64,000 nt of DNA from Halarsenatibacter silvermanii (GCF_900103135.1 NZ_FNGO01000013.1:1-64000), one strand, 5' to 3'. Positions 48,916 to 59,384 are shown, counted from the first letter of the stretch. Made by a program: numbers and translations. The notes: generated by a model not told the origin, from the sequence alone.

Positions 48916-49908
48916 TCAGGTCATGGTTGCTACCATAACAGCTTTGATGGTATGCATTCTATTTTCGGCCTGGTCAAAAACTCTGGCATGCCTGCTTTCA
49001 AAAACTTCATCGGTGACTTCCATCTCCTCCAGTCCGTATTCCTCGTAAACTTTCTGTCCGATCTCGGTATCGGTATTGTGATAGGCCGGCAGACAGTGAA
49101 GGAAGATGATATCGTCGTTTTCGGTCTGCTCGAGCATCTCTCTATCGACCTGATAGGGGCTTAAAAGCTCGATTCTTTCCCGCATGCGGGCCTCTTCGCC
49201 CATCGATATCCAGACGTCCGTGTAGATGGCATCGGCGCCGGTCACATCCTCTGCCGGTTCATCTCCGATGCTGATTTCAGCCCCGGAACCTTCGGCAATC
49301 TCCCGACATTCCTCCACCAGCTCATCATCCGGCCAGAGTTCTTCAGGAGAAGTGATCGCATAATCAACGCCCATCAGCGCCGAACCGACCATGAGTGAGT
49401 TGGCCATGTTGTTGCGGCCATCACCGGCGAAAACAAGTTTTAAGTCTCTCAGTCGGCCGAAGTTTTCCCTCAGAGTCATCAGATCTGCCAGTACCTGGGT
49501 TGGATGGAATTTGTCGGTGAGTCCATTCCAGACCGGCACTCCCGCCTCACTGCCCAGAATTTCGACGCTTTCGTGTTCGAATCCTCGAAACTGAATTCCG
49601 TCAAAATATCGTCCCAGCACCCTGGCTGTATCGGCCACGGTCTCCTTTTTTCCCAGCTGGATATCGTTTTTGCCCAGAAACTCGGTGCTGGCCCCCTCGT
49701 CGCTGGCGGCCACCGCAAATGAGCAGCGGGTGCGGGTGGATGGTTTCTCAAAAAGCAGGGCTATGTTTGTACCTTCGAGCTGCCTGCCCATTATACCTGC
49801 CCGCTTTTTGCGTTTGAGATCCCGGGATAAATCGAGAAGATATTCGATCTCAGCAGGGGTGAAATCGAGCAGTTTGAGAAAGTTGCGTCCGGTTAAATTT
49901 TTTGGCAT
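48916..49908 (-). CDS. argF: Ornithine carbamoyltransferase
   Basis: Carbamoyl phosphate plus ornithine to citrulline, or the reverse in arginine fermentation; 330 residues. Carbamoyl-phosphate loop [11 protein letters not shown] (about 54-64), [25 protein letters not shown] and HCLPAYH are canonical. ATG 49908 behind GGAGTG is used; a GTG at 49917 opens a 3-residue longer frame. Just downstream of arcA, so a catabolic (arcB) role is likely, although no carbamate kinase gene lies nearby. Confidence 0.94.
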   Translation of the reverse strand: MPKNLTGRNFLKLLDFTPAEIEYLLDLSRDLKRKKRAGIMGRQLEGTNIALLFEKPSTRTRCSFAVAASDEGASTEFLGKNDIQLGKKETVADTARVLGRYFDGIQFRGFEHESVEILGSEAGVPVWNGLTDKFHPTQVLADLMTLRENFGRLRDLKLVFAGDGRNNMANSLMVGSALMGVDYAITSPEELWPDDELVEECREIAEGSGAEISIGDEPAEDVTGADAIYTDVWISMGEEARMRERIELLSPYQVDREMLEQTENDDIIFLHCLPAYHNTDTEIGQKVYEEYGLEEMEVTDEVFESRHARVFDQAENRMHTIKAVMVATMT

Positions 49909-50016
49909 CAAAATCACTCCAGAATATATAATTTATGTAAAAGAACATTTTTGGCTGTGGATAATTTCTTTTCGCCTGGCTGCCTGGACCTGAGCTATTA
50001 CCTGCGAACAATTTAT

Positions 50017-51252
50017 CTAGCGACAGGACTCGATATTTTCCCTGATAAGAGGCATCGTCATGCACCTGGGTCCGCCCCGGCCGCGGGAAAGTTCCGAACT
50101 GGGAATAACCTCAACCTCAACTCCGCTCTCCTTCAAAAGCCTGTTGGTGACATAGTTGCGAGAATATACCACCACTTTACCCGGCGCTACCGCCAGGGTA
50201 TTGGAACCATCATTCCACTGCTCCCGCCTGCCGTTTATGGGATCTCCATCGGCGCATCTGATAAGCTTTATCTCCTCGAGGTCCAGATAATTTTTGAGAA
50301 TTTCCTCAAGTTCCGCCCTCTCCTCGCTTATTCTCAGCTCATCGTCCTCTGCTATTCTCAGCGAATATACCTGCAGAGGACCTTCTATTTCGGCATGAAT
50401 TGTAAAAATATCGTGATCGACCATCGTAAAGACGGTATCGAGGTGCATAAAGGCCCGGCGTGCGGGAATTTTAAAAGCCAGCACTGTTGTGAAGCGCTCG
50501 TATTTTAAAACCCGGCGCGAAAACTTTTCGATGGCCTCCGGACTCGATCTCTCGGAAATACCCGCGGCCAGCACTTCTTCATTTAAAACAAGAAGATCGC
50601 CGCCTTCCAGAGTGGATTCCTCATAACGGCTGTACCAGCGGGGAATATCGAGCTCACGAAAATCAGGATGGAAGTTGAATATGTACTCGGCAAATATGGT
50701 TTCGCGGTTGCGGGTCGCAAATTTCATCCGATTTAAACTTATACCGCTGCCGATTACGGCAAAGGGATCGCGGGTAAAATAAAGATTGGGCATGGGCTCG
50801 AGCAGAAAAGGATGGTCTGCCTCGACCATATCGGCTAAAGATCTGTTTTTTAACCCCGCTATTTCCTCTTTGCGGACACCGGCCATAAGAGTTTTTATCA
50901 GTTCCAGATCATCGAAATCCTGCAAAAAATCCAGCAGCATTTCCCGGCGGCTGAGATTGACAATTCCCGCTTCGTCAAGAAAATGTTCCAAAAATCTCTG
51001 TCTAACCCGGGAATCAATCAGCGATTCAGCCATAAGCTGCTCCAGATAACAAACCTCAACGCCGCTGCGGGATAAAACTCCGGCAAACTCGTCGTGTTCC
51101 CGCCGGGCTACCCTGAGAAAAGGAATATCATCGAATAAAAGCCTCTCCAGCATTTCCGGAGTTAATTTTTCCAGCTCCGGGCCGGGTCTGTGCAGGAGAA
51201 CTTTCTCGAGCGGACCGATCTCCGAATAAACCTCGAGCGGACTAAAATTCAT
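50017..51252 (-). CDS. arcA: Arginine deiminase
   Basis: Hydrolyses arginine to citrulline and ammonia, 411 residues. Guanidino-modifying fold: [12 protein letters not shown] (Asp), [22 protein letters not shown] (His) and the C-terminal Cys in [13 protein letters not shown]. Start ATG 51252 behind GGGGGGTT. Its leader contains one arm of an 11-bp inverted repeat. It is followed by argF, giving two of the three ADI pathway steps. Confidence 0.95.
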   Translation of the reverse strand: MNFSPLEVYSEIGPLEKVLLHRPGPELEKLTPEMLERLLFDDIPFLRVARREHDEFAGVLSRSGVEVCYLEQLMAESLIDSRVRQRFLEHFLDEAGIVNLSRREMLLDFLQDFDDLELIKTLMAGVRKEEIAGLKNRSLADMVEADHPFLLEPMPNLYFTRDPFAVIGSGISLNRMKFATRNRETIFAEYIFNFHPDFRELDIPRWYSRYEESTLEGGDLLVLNEEVLAAGISERSSPEAIEKFSRRVLKYERFTTVLAFKIPARRAFMHLDTVFTMVDHDIFTIHAEIEGPLQVYSLRIAEDDELRISEERAELEEILKNYLDLEEIKLIRCADGDPINGRREQWNDGSNTLAVAPGKVVVYSRNYVTNRLLKESGVEVEVIPSSELSRGRGGPRCMTMPLIRENIESCR

Positions 51253-51267
51253 GGACTAACCCCCCAG

Positions 51268-51341
51268 CTGGATATCTGACGCTGTTAAAATTTTTCGCTC
51301 AGCCGTCAAAAAACCGATCAAACGGAGGGCCAGATATCCAG
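51268..51341 (-). promoter_or_regulatory. Long-range 11-bp inverted repeat between trmB-like gene and arcA
   Basis: CTGGATATCTG (51268-51278) and its exact complement CAGATATCCAG (51331-51341) are 52 bases apart. The second arm lies in the last codons of the TrmB-type gene and the first in the arcA leader. Each arm has the palindromic core GATATC. It may be a pair of regulator sites or an RNA stem. Confidence 0.5.
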
Positions 51342-52139
51342 TTCCTCCCTGAGTTTTTCCAGGTTGGGGCCGAATAACTCCTGGATACGCTCGGGAATGC
51401 TGTTATATATTTCTGCTATAAAAATATCATGGGTTATGAAATTTTCAGCCATCATCATAAAAGCCTGGTTTTGCGTCCAGACAGCTTCAGGTTTCTGCTG
51501 GCCAAAAGAACCGAAAAAAGCCTCCTGCCTGTCGGCTACGGCGGTCAACCACCTGCCTTTTTCCCGGGCTTCTTCCTGCATCCCTTCCATGCGGTGATGG
51601 TATACCCTGCCCGGCAGCTGCTCCCTTTCACCATAATATACCTGCAGAATATTGACCCCGCTCTCAGCAGCCGAGTTTAGAAGCGGAAAAATTTCGTCCA
51701 GTTCTTCCTCCCAGACCTCGATTAAAAGCCTCTTTTCGGCTCCGTCAATGACCTCTCTCACCTTTTCAAAGCAGCTCTGCCGCCCCTTTAAATGCCACAT
51801 ATAATCCACTTCCGGCTGTTCCTGCTGCTTTTTGAGCTCTTCTTCCAGCACCGTGAGCGAGCTTTCGATGCGGGTGCGGTGCCGGTTTATAAATTCGGTC
51901 AGCGGCAGGGCTGAATATAAAACGGGATTTTCCCCCTGGGATATGACAAACCCTTCCTCGACCAGGCGATTGACGGTTTCGTAAATTTTGGACTGCGGGA
52001 CGCCTGATCTTTTGCTTATCTCATAGGCGCTTATCTCCTGATGTTCGATAAGTGTCATATAAGTTTTGGCCTCATATTTATTGAAGCCGAGTTCGGACAT
52101 TTTTTCCAGTATCAATTCTTCGCTGCTGCTGGCCGTCAT
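51318..52139 (-). CDS. TrmB-family transcriptional regulator
   Basis: A 273-residue regulator with an N-terminal winged helix (LEKMSELGFNKYEAKTYMTLIEH, then SAYEISKRSGVPQSKIYETVNRL) and a C-terminal TrmB effector domain related to PLD-like folds (FEKVREVIDGAEKRLLIEVW). TrmB proteins sense sugars in archaea; bacterial members have varied ligands. It is directly upstream of arcA-argF in the same direction, so control of arginine catabolism is the natural guess. Confidence 0.88.
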   Translation of the reverse strand: MTASSSEELILEKMSELGFNKYEAKTYMTLIEHQEISAYEISKRSGVPQSKIYETVNRLVEEGFVISQGENPVLYSALPLTEFINRHRTRIESSLTVLEEELKKQQEQPEVDYMWHLKGRQSCFEKVREVIDGAEKRLLIEVWEEELDEIFPLLNSAAESGVNILQVYYGEREQLPGRVYHHRMEGMQEEAREKGRWLTAVADRQEAFFGSFGQQKPEAVWTQNQAFMMMAENFITHDIFIAEIYNSIPERIQELFGPNLEKLREELDIWPSV

Positions 52140-52199
52140 GAAAACTTCTCCTTCCAGTTTGTCGAACGCAGATATTGTCTGGCTTTAAAATGATTTAAA

Positions 52200-53003
52200 T
52201 TATTGATCTACTTCAAACCTCATCCTCTCGGCTATTTCGGCTATGAATTGAGAGTTGGGGGGACAATCTCCGCTCGCATCGTGTTTGTTGGCAAAGTATT
52301 TTTCCAGCTCCTCCCTGTTGCCATTTTCCCAGACGACATCGACGGCATGTCTTATGGCTCTTTCAACTCTGCTGGAGGTGGTGTCGAATTCCTCGGCCAC
52401 CTGTGGATATAACTTTTTGGTCACAGCCCCCAAAAGCTCGACTTCCTCAATCACGAGACCGATAGCCTCTTTTAAATAGAGATATCCTTTGATATGAGCC
52501 GGAACACCGAGATTATGAAGAACTTCGCTGATCTTTTTCTCGAGATTAATCTCGTTCTCATCGTTATCCTGCTGACCATCATTCAGATCGATAACAGCCA
52601 GCTTTTTTTCCACCTGTTGATTATTCAACTGCACCATTTCTTTTATTCTTTTTTTCAGGTCAGAAAAAGAAAAAGGCTTTAAAACATAATAATCAACCCC
52701 CAGCTGACTGAGCCTGGCGGCTACATTTTCCTTCATGAAAGCTGAGACCACGATAACGGTCAGATCATCTTTCAATTCGGCAGCGTCCAGTCTTTCCATA
52801 ACTCCGATACCATCAATGTGAGGTAAAATAAGATCGAGAATAAGCACATCAATGCTGTTTTCTCTGATCATATTTAGCCCTTTTTCCCCGTCGTGAGCAA
52901 CACCAACCACATTAAACTCATCCCTGTCGGTAAAATAATCCTGAAAAACCTGACATAGCCTCCTGTTGTCCTCAACCATCAGCATATCGATCACTTCGTT
53001 CAT
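52200..53003 (-). CDS. spo0A: Sporulation response regulator Spo0A
   Basis: Master regulator of sporulation entry, 267 residues. Receiver domain with acidic pocket E11-D12, phosphorylated Asp57 (ILDLILPHIDG) and Lys in YVLKPFSF; linker; C-terminal Spo0A DNA-binding domain with the recognition helix FDTTSSRVERAIRHAVDVVW. It follows recN by 73 bases; spoIVB, usually between them, is absent. Confidence 0.96.
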   Translation of the reverse strand: MNEVIDMLMVEDNRRLCQVFQDYFTDRDEFNVVGVAHDGEKGLNMIRENSIDVLILDLILPHIDGIGVMERLDAAELKDDLTVIVVSAFMKENVAARLSQLGVDYYVLKPFSFSDLKKRIKEMVQLNNQQVEKKLAVIDLNDGQQDNDENEINLEKKISEVLHNLGVPAHIKGYLYLKEAIGLVIEEVELLGAVTKKLYPQVAEEFDTTSSRVERAIRHAVDVVWENGNREELEKYFANKHDASGDCPPNSQFIAEIAERMRFEVDQ

Positions 53004-53076
53004 ATTTAAGCTGCCCCCTTATACCTTATGCAAAGATCCGTCTGGACTGATCCGAATCGATCTGTTTAATAAAAAA

Positions 53077-54786
53077 TTAAGCACCTCTGTCGCTTTTTAT
53101 CCTCTCCGCCCTGGCAAGCATCTCCTCGGCGTGTTCGAAACCGGTGCTGCTCTCTTCTCTGCCGCTTAACATCCTCGATAGCTCTGTCTTTCTCTCCTCT
53201 TTGTCCAGCGATTCGACCTCTGTGGCCACTGTCTCTTTTTCACTGTCAGTCTCTTTTTCGATGTAAAAATGCCTGTCGGCCATGCTGGCCAGCTGAGGCA
53301 GATGGGTTATGCTGATGACCTGATGTCTTAAGCTCAATGCAGCCAGTTTATCGGCCACCCTGAGGGCTGTTTTCCCTCCCACGCCGGCGTCGATTTCGTC
53401 AAATATGATCGTCTCCACACTCTCAGTTTCGGCTGTGATAGTTTTGAAGGCCAGCATTATCCGGGACAATTCTCCGCCGGAAGCAACTCTGTCCAGCCTT
53501 TTCAACTCGGTACCCGGATTGACGGCTATTTTGAACTGTACATCATCGAGACCGGCGCTATTCAACTCCTCCCGTGAATGAAGTTCGATGCTGAACCTGG
53601 CTTCGGAGAGAGCCAGATCCTCCAGCTGGTTCTCGATCTCTTTTTCCAGGTTTTCAGCCGCCTTTTCCCTCAAAAGGGAAAGCTTCTGAGCTTTATCCAT
53701 CAGCTTTTTTCTGAGATTTTCCATCCTCGAATCAACCTCTTTTAACCTCTCTTCCAGCTGTTCCAGCTCCTGCCTTTCCTCCTCGAGCTCCTGCCGGTAG
53801 GCGATAATTTCCTCTATGCTCTCCCCGTATTTTCTTTTGAGGGTGTTGATGGTATCAAGCCTCTCTTCCAGCTCGCGCACCCGGCCAGGATCAAATACCT
53901 GATCTTCATGATAATCCCTGAGTCTATAGCCCAGATCCTGCAGAGAATAATATATTTCCTCGGCCAGCTCTGAAAGTTCAGCCAGCTCGCTGTCATATTC
54001 GGCGATGCTGTTTAGTTTTGCCTTAAGATCACCCATGCTGTCAAGCAGGGCTCCTTCCTCATATTCGCTGCCGTTGACCAGCTCACCGGCTTCCCCCGTG
54101 ATAGAATGTATCTCCTCCTGATGGTTCAGACGTGAAAGCTCCTGTTTGACTTCTTCCAGTTCGCCCTCCTCGAGGTTTGCCGAATCGATCTCCTCCAGCT
54201 GATAATCTATTATATCAAGTCTTCTCTCCCGGTCGCTGGCCTGATGGGAGAGCTCCTCCCGACGGTCGGTGAGATCTTTCAATTCTGCATACCCGTCAGC
54301 TATTTCCCGGCGCAGCTCAAAACCCTCATCAGATAGAAATTGATCAAGGATATCGCGGTGATTTGAGCTTCTGATCAGACTTTGATGTTCGTGCTGACCG
54401 TGTATATCTACCAGCTTACTGCCGACTTCTCTGATAAGCCAGAGCGGGACCAGCTGACCGTTGATCCGGCAGCGATTTCTGCCGCTGCGCCTGATCTCGC
54501 GGGAGATAATCAGCCCTTCATCCTCCGGCTCCACTCCCGCCTCCGAAATTATACTGTCAATCTTTTCGGAATCGCGGGTAAAATAATTGGCTTCGATGAA
54601 GGCAGCATTTTTTCCGTCCTTGATAACAGAAGAATCGGCTCTGCCTCCAAAAAGCATCTCTAGCGCCCTAATAATTATCGATTTGCCGGCCCCTGTTTCA
54701 CCGGTGAGTATATTTAAACCCTGACAGAATGATATATTTGCCTCTTCAATAATGGCAAAATTCTTCAACACCAGATCCCCAAGCAT
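53077..54786 (-). CDS. recN: DNA repair protein RecN
   Basis: SMC-like double-strand-break repair ATPase of 569 residues. Walker A GETGAGKSIIIRALEML (about 31-47), coiled-coil arms, then RVASGGELSRIMLAFK (signature) and TIIFDEIDAGVGG (Walker B). The C-terminus is RADRIKSDRGA-like. It lies between nadK and spo0A. Confidence 0.96.
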   Translation of the reverse strand: MLGDLVLKNFAIIEEANISFCQGLNILTGETGAGKSIIIRALEMLFGGRADSSVIKDGKNAAFIEANYFTRDSEKIDSIISEAGVEPEDEGLIISREIRRSGRNRCRINGQLVPLWLIREVGSKLVDIHGQHEHQSLIRSSNHRDILDQFLSDEGFELRREIADGYAELKDLTDRREELSHQASDRERRLDIIDYQLEEIDSANLEEGELEEVKQELSRLNHQEEIHSITGEAGELVNGSEYEEGALLDSMGDLKAKLNSIAEYDSELAELSELAEEIYYSLQDLGYRLRDYHEDQVFDPGRVRELEERLDTINTLKRKYGESIEEIIAYRQELEEERQELEQLEERLKEVDSRMENLRKKLMDKAQKLSLLREKAAENLEKEIENQLEDLALSEARFSIELHSREELNSAGLDDVQFKIAVNPGTELKRLDRVASGGELSRIMLAFKTITAETESVETIIFDEIDAGVGGKTALRVADKLAALSLRHQVISITHLPQLASMADRHFYIEKETDSEKETVATEVESLDKEERKTELSRMLSGREESSTGFEHAEEMLARAERIKSDRGA

Positions 54787-54878
54787 AATCTCTCTCCTCT
54801 GCAGAGAATTTTGGATAAAAATTATCCTTAAACCGGAAGAATGAAAACGAGCAGCGGATTTACAGACCTGAAGCCGGG

Positions 54879-55745
54879 TTAAAACTTCCCCAGCTTCATC
54901 TTGTCCCGCAGGATGCGATAAAAATTGCGATCGGGGAAATGGATCATTTTGACTTCATTATCGGATCTTTCCACGATGATCTCATCATTATTTGATAGAC
55001 TACAGGTGCTGCGCCCGTCGGTGCTTATCCTCATGCCGCCGGATTTGGTGCGGGGTTTGATTCTGACCTGCTCATCGCTGCGGATCACCATGGGGCGGAT
55101 ATAAAGATTGTGAGGACAAATCGGTGTCAGAAGCATGACATCGAGACCGGGATTGATTATCGGACCACCAGCCGAGAGAGAATAAGCTGTCGAACCGGTA
55201 GGGGTAGCGGCGATCATACCATCACCCTGATATTCGGCGATAAATTCTTCGTCTATATAAAAATTTAGCCTCAGCAAATTTTGATTATCGCCCCGAGAAA
55301 TGACGGCATCGTTGAGACCGTGGCTGCAGTAAATCTTCTCTCCGTCTCTATATACGCTGCTGGCTATCATCATTCTGCTGGTTATGGTAAAATTACCCGC
55401 GAGCAGTTCTTCGGCTGCCTCATATAAAAAATCTGCTTCGATGACAGTCATAAAACCCAGACTGCCGACGTTTATGCCGAGAAGAGGAATGCCTGTTCCG
55501 CAGAATTTGCCCGCGGCTCTGAGCAGAGTACCGTCTCCTCCGAAAATAAATAGATAATCTACTTTTTCTTGAACTTCCTCGAAAGATCCAGCCCGGTTGA
55601 CTCCTTTATAACAGCCGGCAGATCCGGGTTCAACCAGATAGGGAAGGGATCTGTCCTGGAGAAATTCCAGAAAACGGTTTCCCAGTTCTATGGCTTTTTT
55701 CTTGCCCGTATTGACCATGATGCCGATAGTAGGAATATAAATCAA
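54879..55745 (-). CDS. nadK: NAD kinase
   Basis: Phosphorylates NAD to NADP, 288 residues. FGGDGTLLRAAG (about 69-80), GINVGSLGFMTVIEAD, GDGMIAATPTGSTAYSLSAGGPI and the C-terminal beta-sandwich domain. Overlaps tlyA by 4 bases. It supplies NADP for the putative transhydrogenase encoded nearby. Confidence 0.96.
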   Translation of the reverse strand: MIYIPTIGIMVNTGKKKAIELGNRFLEFLQDRSLPYLVEPGSAGCYKGVNRAGSFEEVQEKVDYLFIFGGDGTLLRAAGKFCGTGIPLLGINVGSLGFMTVIEADFLYEAAEELLAGNFTITSRMMIASSVYRDGEKIYCSHGLNDAVISRGDNQNLLRLNFYIDEEFIAEYQGDGMIAATPTGSTAYSLSAGGPIINPGLDVMLLTPICPHNLYIRPMVIRSDEQVRIKPRTKSGGMRISTDGRSTCSLSNNDEIIVERSDNEVKMIHFPDRNFYRILRDKMKLGKF

Positions 55746-56581
55746 CTCCCTTTTAATTCTCTGTGCGCGGAGTCGATGGCTTCAACTATTTTTTCACCGG
55801 AAAGTTTATTCACCTGACCGGATTTTTCTTCCGCTAAATCAGCTCTGTACCTGCCGTAGAGCAAATATTCAATGTTGCTTGATTTACCGCCGGTTATCGG
55901 CGAATGGATTAAACCCTCTACTTTTATATTATGCTCGGCTGCGCAGGATTGTACTCTTTCTATGACTTCTCTGTGAACTTTCGGATCCCGCACCACACCC
56001 CCGGTTTCGACATTTTCCGGACCGGCTTCAAACTGAGGTTTAACCAGCGATATCAGTTCGGCGCCGTCCTCCATAAATCTGACGGCGACGGGAAGTATGA
56101 GAGTCAGAGAAATAAAAGATACATCTACCACTACCAGTTCAAACCTGGCCCCCAGATCCCGGGGAGACAGATATCTGAAGTTCGTCTGCTCTCTCACCTC
56201 GACCCTGTCGTCATCCCTGAGCTTCCAGGCCAGTTGATTGGTGCCTGAGTCGACCGCACAAACTTTGCGGGCTCCCTGCTGTAAAAGACAATCGGTAAAT
56301 CCCCCGGTCGAAGACCCGATGTCGAGAGCTTTTTTGCCGGCTGGATCGACCTGAAAGTATTCCAGAGCTCTGAGAAGCTTCCTGCCGCCGCGGCTGACGA
56401 ATCTCTGCTTTGATTCTACCTCTATTTTGGCGTCGACGGGAACTTTTTCGCCTGCCTTATCAATTAATTCTTGGTTGACTAATACTTCTCCTGCCATGAT
56501 AGCTCTTTTTGCTTTGCTGCGCGAGGAAAAATATCCTTTTTCGGCCAGCAGCAGATCAAGCCGCTCTTTTTTCTGGCTCAT
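55742..56581 (-). CDS. tlyA: TlyA family rRNA methyltransferase / hemolysin-like protein
   Basis: 2'-O-methyltransferase of the TlyA/YqxC family, 279 residues: N-terminal S4 domain (RLDLLLAEKGYFSSRSKAKRAIMAG) and a FtsJ-like Rossmann domain (ALDIGSSTGGFTDCLLQQGA; VDVSFISLTLILP). ATG 56581 (SD GGAGGAT 7 bases upstream) is preferred over a 6-residue longer frame. Overlaps dxs by 2 bases at its stop/start region, so coupled. Confidence 0.93.
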   Translation of the reverse strand: MSQKKERLDLLLAEKGYFSSRSKAKRAIMAGEVLVNQELIDKAGEKVPVDAKIEVESKQRFVSRGGRKLLRALEYFQVDPAGKKALDIGSSTGGFTDCLLQQGARKVCAVDSGTNQLAWKLRDDDRVEVREQTNFRYLSPRDLGARFELVVVDVSFISLTLILPVAVRFMEDGAELISLVKPQFEAGPENVETGGVVRDPKVHREVIERVQSCAAEHNIKVEGLIHSPITGGKSSNIEYLLYGRYRADLAEEKSGQVNKLSGEKIVEAIDSAHRELKGS

Positions 56582-56582
56582 C

Positions 56583-58472
56583 TCAAATCCTCCCTCCATC
56601 TCCCTTTATCCGGGAGGATATTCTCCCGGCTATCGATTCAGCATCCAGCCCATATTTTCTCCGCATCTTTTGCTGGTCTCCATGAGGGATGAATTCGTCC
56701 GGCAGCCCGATATTTATGAAGCTATCGGGAAGATTTATATCGGCCTGGCCCGCCTTTTCGACTATCAAGCTGCCAAAGCCACCGCTCACCGCATTTTCCT
56801 CGGCAGTCACCAGGAGACTGGATTGGGAGACGATTTCCAGAATTTTATCGTCCAGCGGCTGGATAAATCTGGCGTCGAAAACACCGGCAGATATTCCCTG
56901 TTCTTCGAGGAGTTCGGCAGCCGCCAGCGCGGGATAAACCATAGAGCCCAGAGCTATTATCTCTACATCTTCACCCTCCCGCAGTCTTTCTCCTTCTCCT
57001 GTCGGGATCGTATCCGGGCTTTCAGGAATATCGACACCTTCACCCTCACCCCGGGGATACCTGATAGCCGCAGGCTTTTCCAGCTTATAAGCAGTCCACA
57101 TCATGCGGGCAAGCTCGGCTTCATCTCTGGGAGCCATCATCGTCAAATTGGGGATGGCCCGGAGAAAGGAGATATCGAATTGACCCTGGTGAGTTTCTCC
57201 ATCTCCCCCGACAATGCCGGCGCGATCTATGCCGATTATAACCGGCAGCTCCTGCAGGCAGATATCATGGATCACCTGATCGTATCCGCGCTGTAGAAAA
57301 GTGGAATAAATTGAAACCACCGGCCGCATTCCTCCCCGGGCCAGTCCGGCACCGAAAGTGAGCGCATGCTGCTCGGCGATTCCGACATCGTAAAAGCGGT
57401 TGGGAAAGCGGTCGGCGAATTTTTCCAGCCCGGTCCCGGCCGGCATTGCAGCTGTAATTCCGACTATTCTGATATCGGTCTCGCCCATTTCGGACAGGGT
57501 TTCCCCAAAGACATCGCTATAGGTGGGGTTTTCGCGCGAACGATTCTGGCTTCCGCTCTCTATTTCGAAAGAACTCACACCGTGATAATCACAGGGCTCA
57601 TCTTCAGCCGGACAATAACCCTTACCCTTGACCGTGGCTGCATGGATCAAAACAGGACCGGATATTTTATCTGCCTGCTTAAAGACTTTTTGCAGGCTTT
57701 CGATATCATGACCCGATACGGGACCCAGATAGGTGAAACCGAGCTCCTCGAAAATGATCCCCGGTACCATCATGTATTTAACGCTGTCCTTGGCTTTGTC
57801 GACAGTGCGGGATACGCTGCTGCCGATCCCCGGGATGGAATCGACGATATCGCTCATATCTTCCTTCAGCCGGCGCAGGCCGGGTTCGGAGCGAAGTTTG
57901 CTGAGATAGCTGGAAAGAGCTCCTACATTTTTGGAGATCGACATCTCGTTATCATTCAAAATAACCGTCAGATCGGTGCCTACATGGCCGGCGTGGTTGA
58001 GAGCTTCCATCGCCATACCGCCGGTTATGGCTCCATCACCTATAACACAGTAAACTCTTTCCTCGCTGCTCCGGTGATCGCGAGCTCTGGCCATGCCCAG
58101 GGCTGAGGATATGGAAGTGCTGCTGTGTCCCGTGTTTATCTTATCGTGTTCGCTCTCATCCCTTTTGGGAAAACCGCTCAATCCTCCCCCCTGACGAATT
58201 GTGGAAAGTTCTTTTTTACGGCCGGTCAGTATCTTATGAGTATAACTCTGGTGACCTACATCCCAGATGATGCTATCCCGGGGGCTTTTCAGGTGGCGGT
58301 GGAGGGCGACGGTCAATTCCACAACTCCCAGATTGGAGGCGAGATGACCTCCTGTTTTTGATATAGTTTCTATTAGATAATCTCTGATCTCCTCCGCCAG
58401 GCGGTTCAGCTCATCAGCTTTCAGACCGTCGAGATCATCGGGGGTGTTTACCTTCTCGAGCAGTTCGGACAT
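56583..58472 (-). CDS. dxs: 1-deoxy-D-xylulose-5-phosphate synthase
   Basis: First enzyme of the MEP isoprenoid pathway, TPP-dependent, 629 residues. WDVGHQSYTHKILTGR, GDGAITGGMAMEALNHAG (TPP-Mg), LNDNEMSISKNVG, and YDVGIAEQHALTFGAGLA (catalytic Glu) are canonical. C-terminal transketolase domain complete. Adjacent to ispA and tlyA in the usual order. Confidence 0.97.
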   Translation of the reverse strand: MSELLEKVNTPDDLDGLKADELNRLAEEIRDYLIETISKTGGHLASNLGVVELTVALHRHLKSPRDSIIWDVGHQSYTHKILTGRKKELSTIRQGGGLSGFPKRDESEHDKINTGHSSTSISSALGMARARDHRSSEERVYCVIGDGAITGGMAMEALNHAGHVGTDLTVILNDNEMSISKNVGALSSYLSKLRSEPGLRRLKEDMSDIVDSIPGIGSSVSRTVDKAKDSVKYMMVPGIIFEELGFTYLGPVSGHDIESLQKVFKQADKISGPVLIHAATVKGKGYCPAEDEPCDYHGVSSFEIESGSQNRSRENPTYSDVFGETLSEMGETDIRIVGITAAMPAGTGLEKFADRFPNRFYDVGIAEQHALTFGAGLARGGMRPVVSIYSTFLQRGYDQVIHDICLQELPVIIGIDRAGIVGGDGETHQGQFDISFLRAIPNLTMMAPRDEAELARMMWTAYKLEKPAAIRYPRGEGEGVDIPESPDTIPTGEGERLREGEDVEIIALGSMVYPALAAAELLEEQGISAGVFDARFIQPLDDKILEIVSQSSLLVTAEENAVSGGFGSLIVEKAGQADINLPDSFINIGLPDEFIPHGDQQKMRRKYGLDAESIAGRISSRIKGDGGRI

Positions 58473-58499
58473 TATATTTTCACCTCACAGATAAATCAT

Positions 58500-59384
58500 T
58501 CAATGCTGTCTTTCCAGAACGAAATTGACCAGTTCGGACAGAAATTCTGCTCTCTCACCAAAAGGCGAAAGCGCTTTTCGGGCTGATCTGGCAGCAGCCC
58601 TGGCTTCTTTTCTGGCCTCTTCCAGGCCCAGCAAAGTGATATAGGTGGTCTTCTGGCCTGCTTCATCCCCGCCGACTTTTTTTCCCAGCTCCTCTTCGCT
58701 GCCCGTTACATCCAGTATATCATCAACTATCTGGAAAGTCAGGCCCAGCTGTCGGGCATACTCCTCCAGGGAAAGCAGCTGTTTTTCCTCGCTGTCAGCG
58801 CAGTGAGCTCCCCCTAAAATTGCCGCCCGGAATAAAGCTCCGGTTTTGGCTCTATGAATTTCCTTTAACTCCTCCAGAGAAATATCCTGATCTTCTGCTT
58901 TTAGATCCAGCGCCTGCCCGGCGACCATGCCGGCCGGCCCGGCTGCAGAAGCCAGAAGTTCTACCAGCCGGCAGCGGCTCCGGTAATCTATTTCCTCTAT
59001 ACCGGCCAGGATTTCAAATGCCAGTGACTGCAGGGCATCGCCGGCCAGAACCGCCCGGGCCTCTCCAAATACTATATGGCTGGCCTTTTTTCCCCTTCTG
59101 AGCTCATCGTCATCCATACAGGGCAGATCATCGTGAATTAGAGAATATGTATGAATAAACTCAAGGGCTGCCCCAAAATCGCGAGCAGCCCTGAGCTCTC
59201 CCTCAAGCATTCTGCAGACAGCGGTTGTCAGAATAGGTCTTATCCTCTTCCCGCCGGCCAGAAGGGTGTAGGAAACGGGATCTTCCAGGTCGGGATGAAT
59301 ATTCAGCCCGGCCAGCAGTTCTTCCAGGTATTCATCGAAATTATCGGCTCGATCCTTGAGCTCTTCTTCTATTTTATCTGGCAA
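58500..59384 (-). CDS. ispA: Farnesyl/geranyl diphosphate synthase (polyprenyl synthetase)
   Basis: Trans-prenyltransferase of 294 residues. First Asp-rich motif DDLPCMDDDELRRGK (about 81-95) and second DDILDVTG (about 228). GGKRIRP near residue 43 and KTGALFRAA are typical. Two residues before the first motif are bulky-type for a short-chain product, so farnesyl diphosphate is most likely. Confidence 0.94.
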   Translation of the reverse strand: MPDKIEEELKDRADNFDEYLEELLAGLNIHPDLEDPVSYTLLAGGKRIRPILTTAVCRMLEGELRAARDFGAALEFIHTYSLIHDDLPCMDDDELRRGKKASHIVFGEARAVLAGDALQSLAFEILAGIEEIDYRSRCRLVELLASAAGPAGMVAGQALDLKAEDQDISLEELKEIHRAKTGALFRAAILGGAHCADSEEKQLLSLEEYARQLGLTFQIVDDILDVTGSEEELGKKVGGDEAGQKTTYITLLGLEEARKEARAAARSARKALSPFGERAEFLSELVNFVLERQH

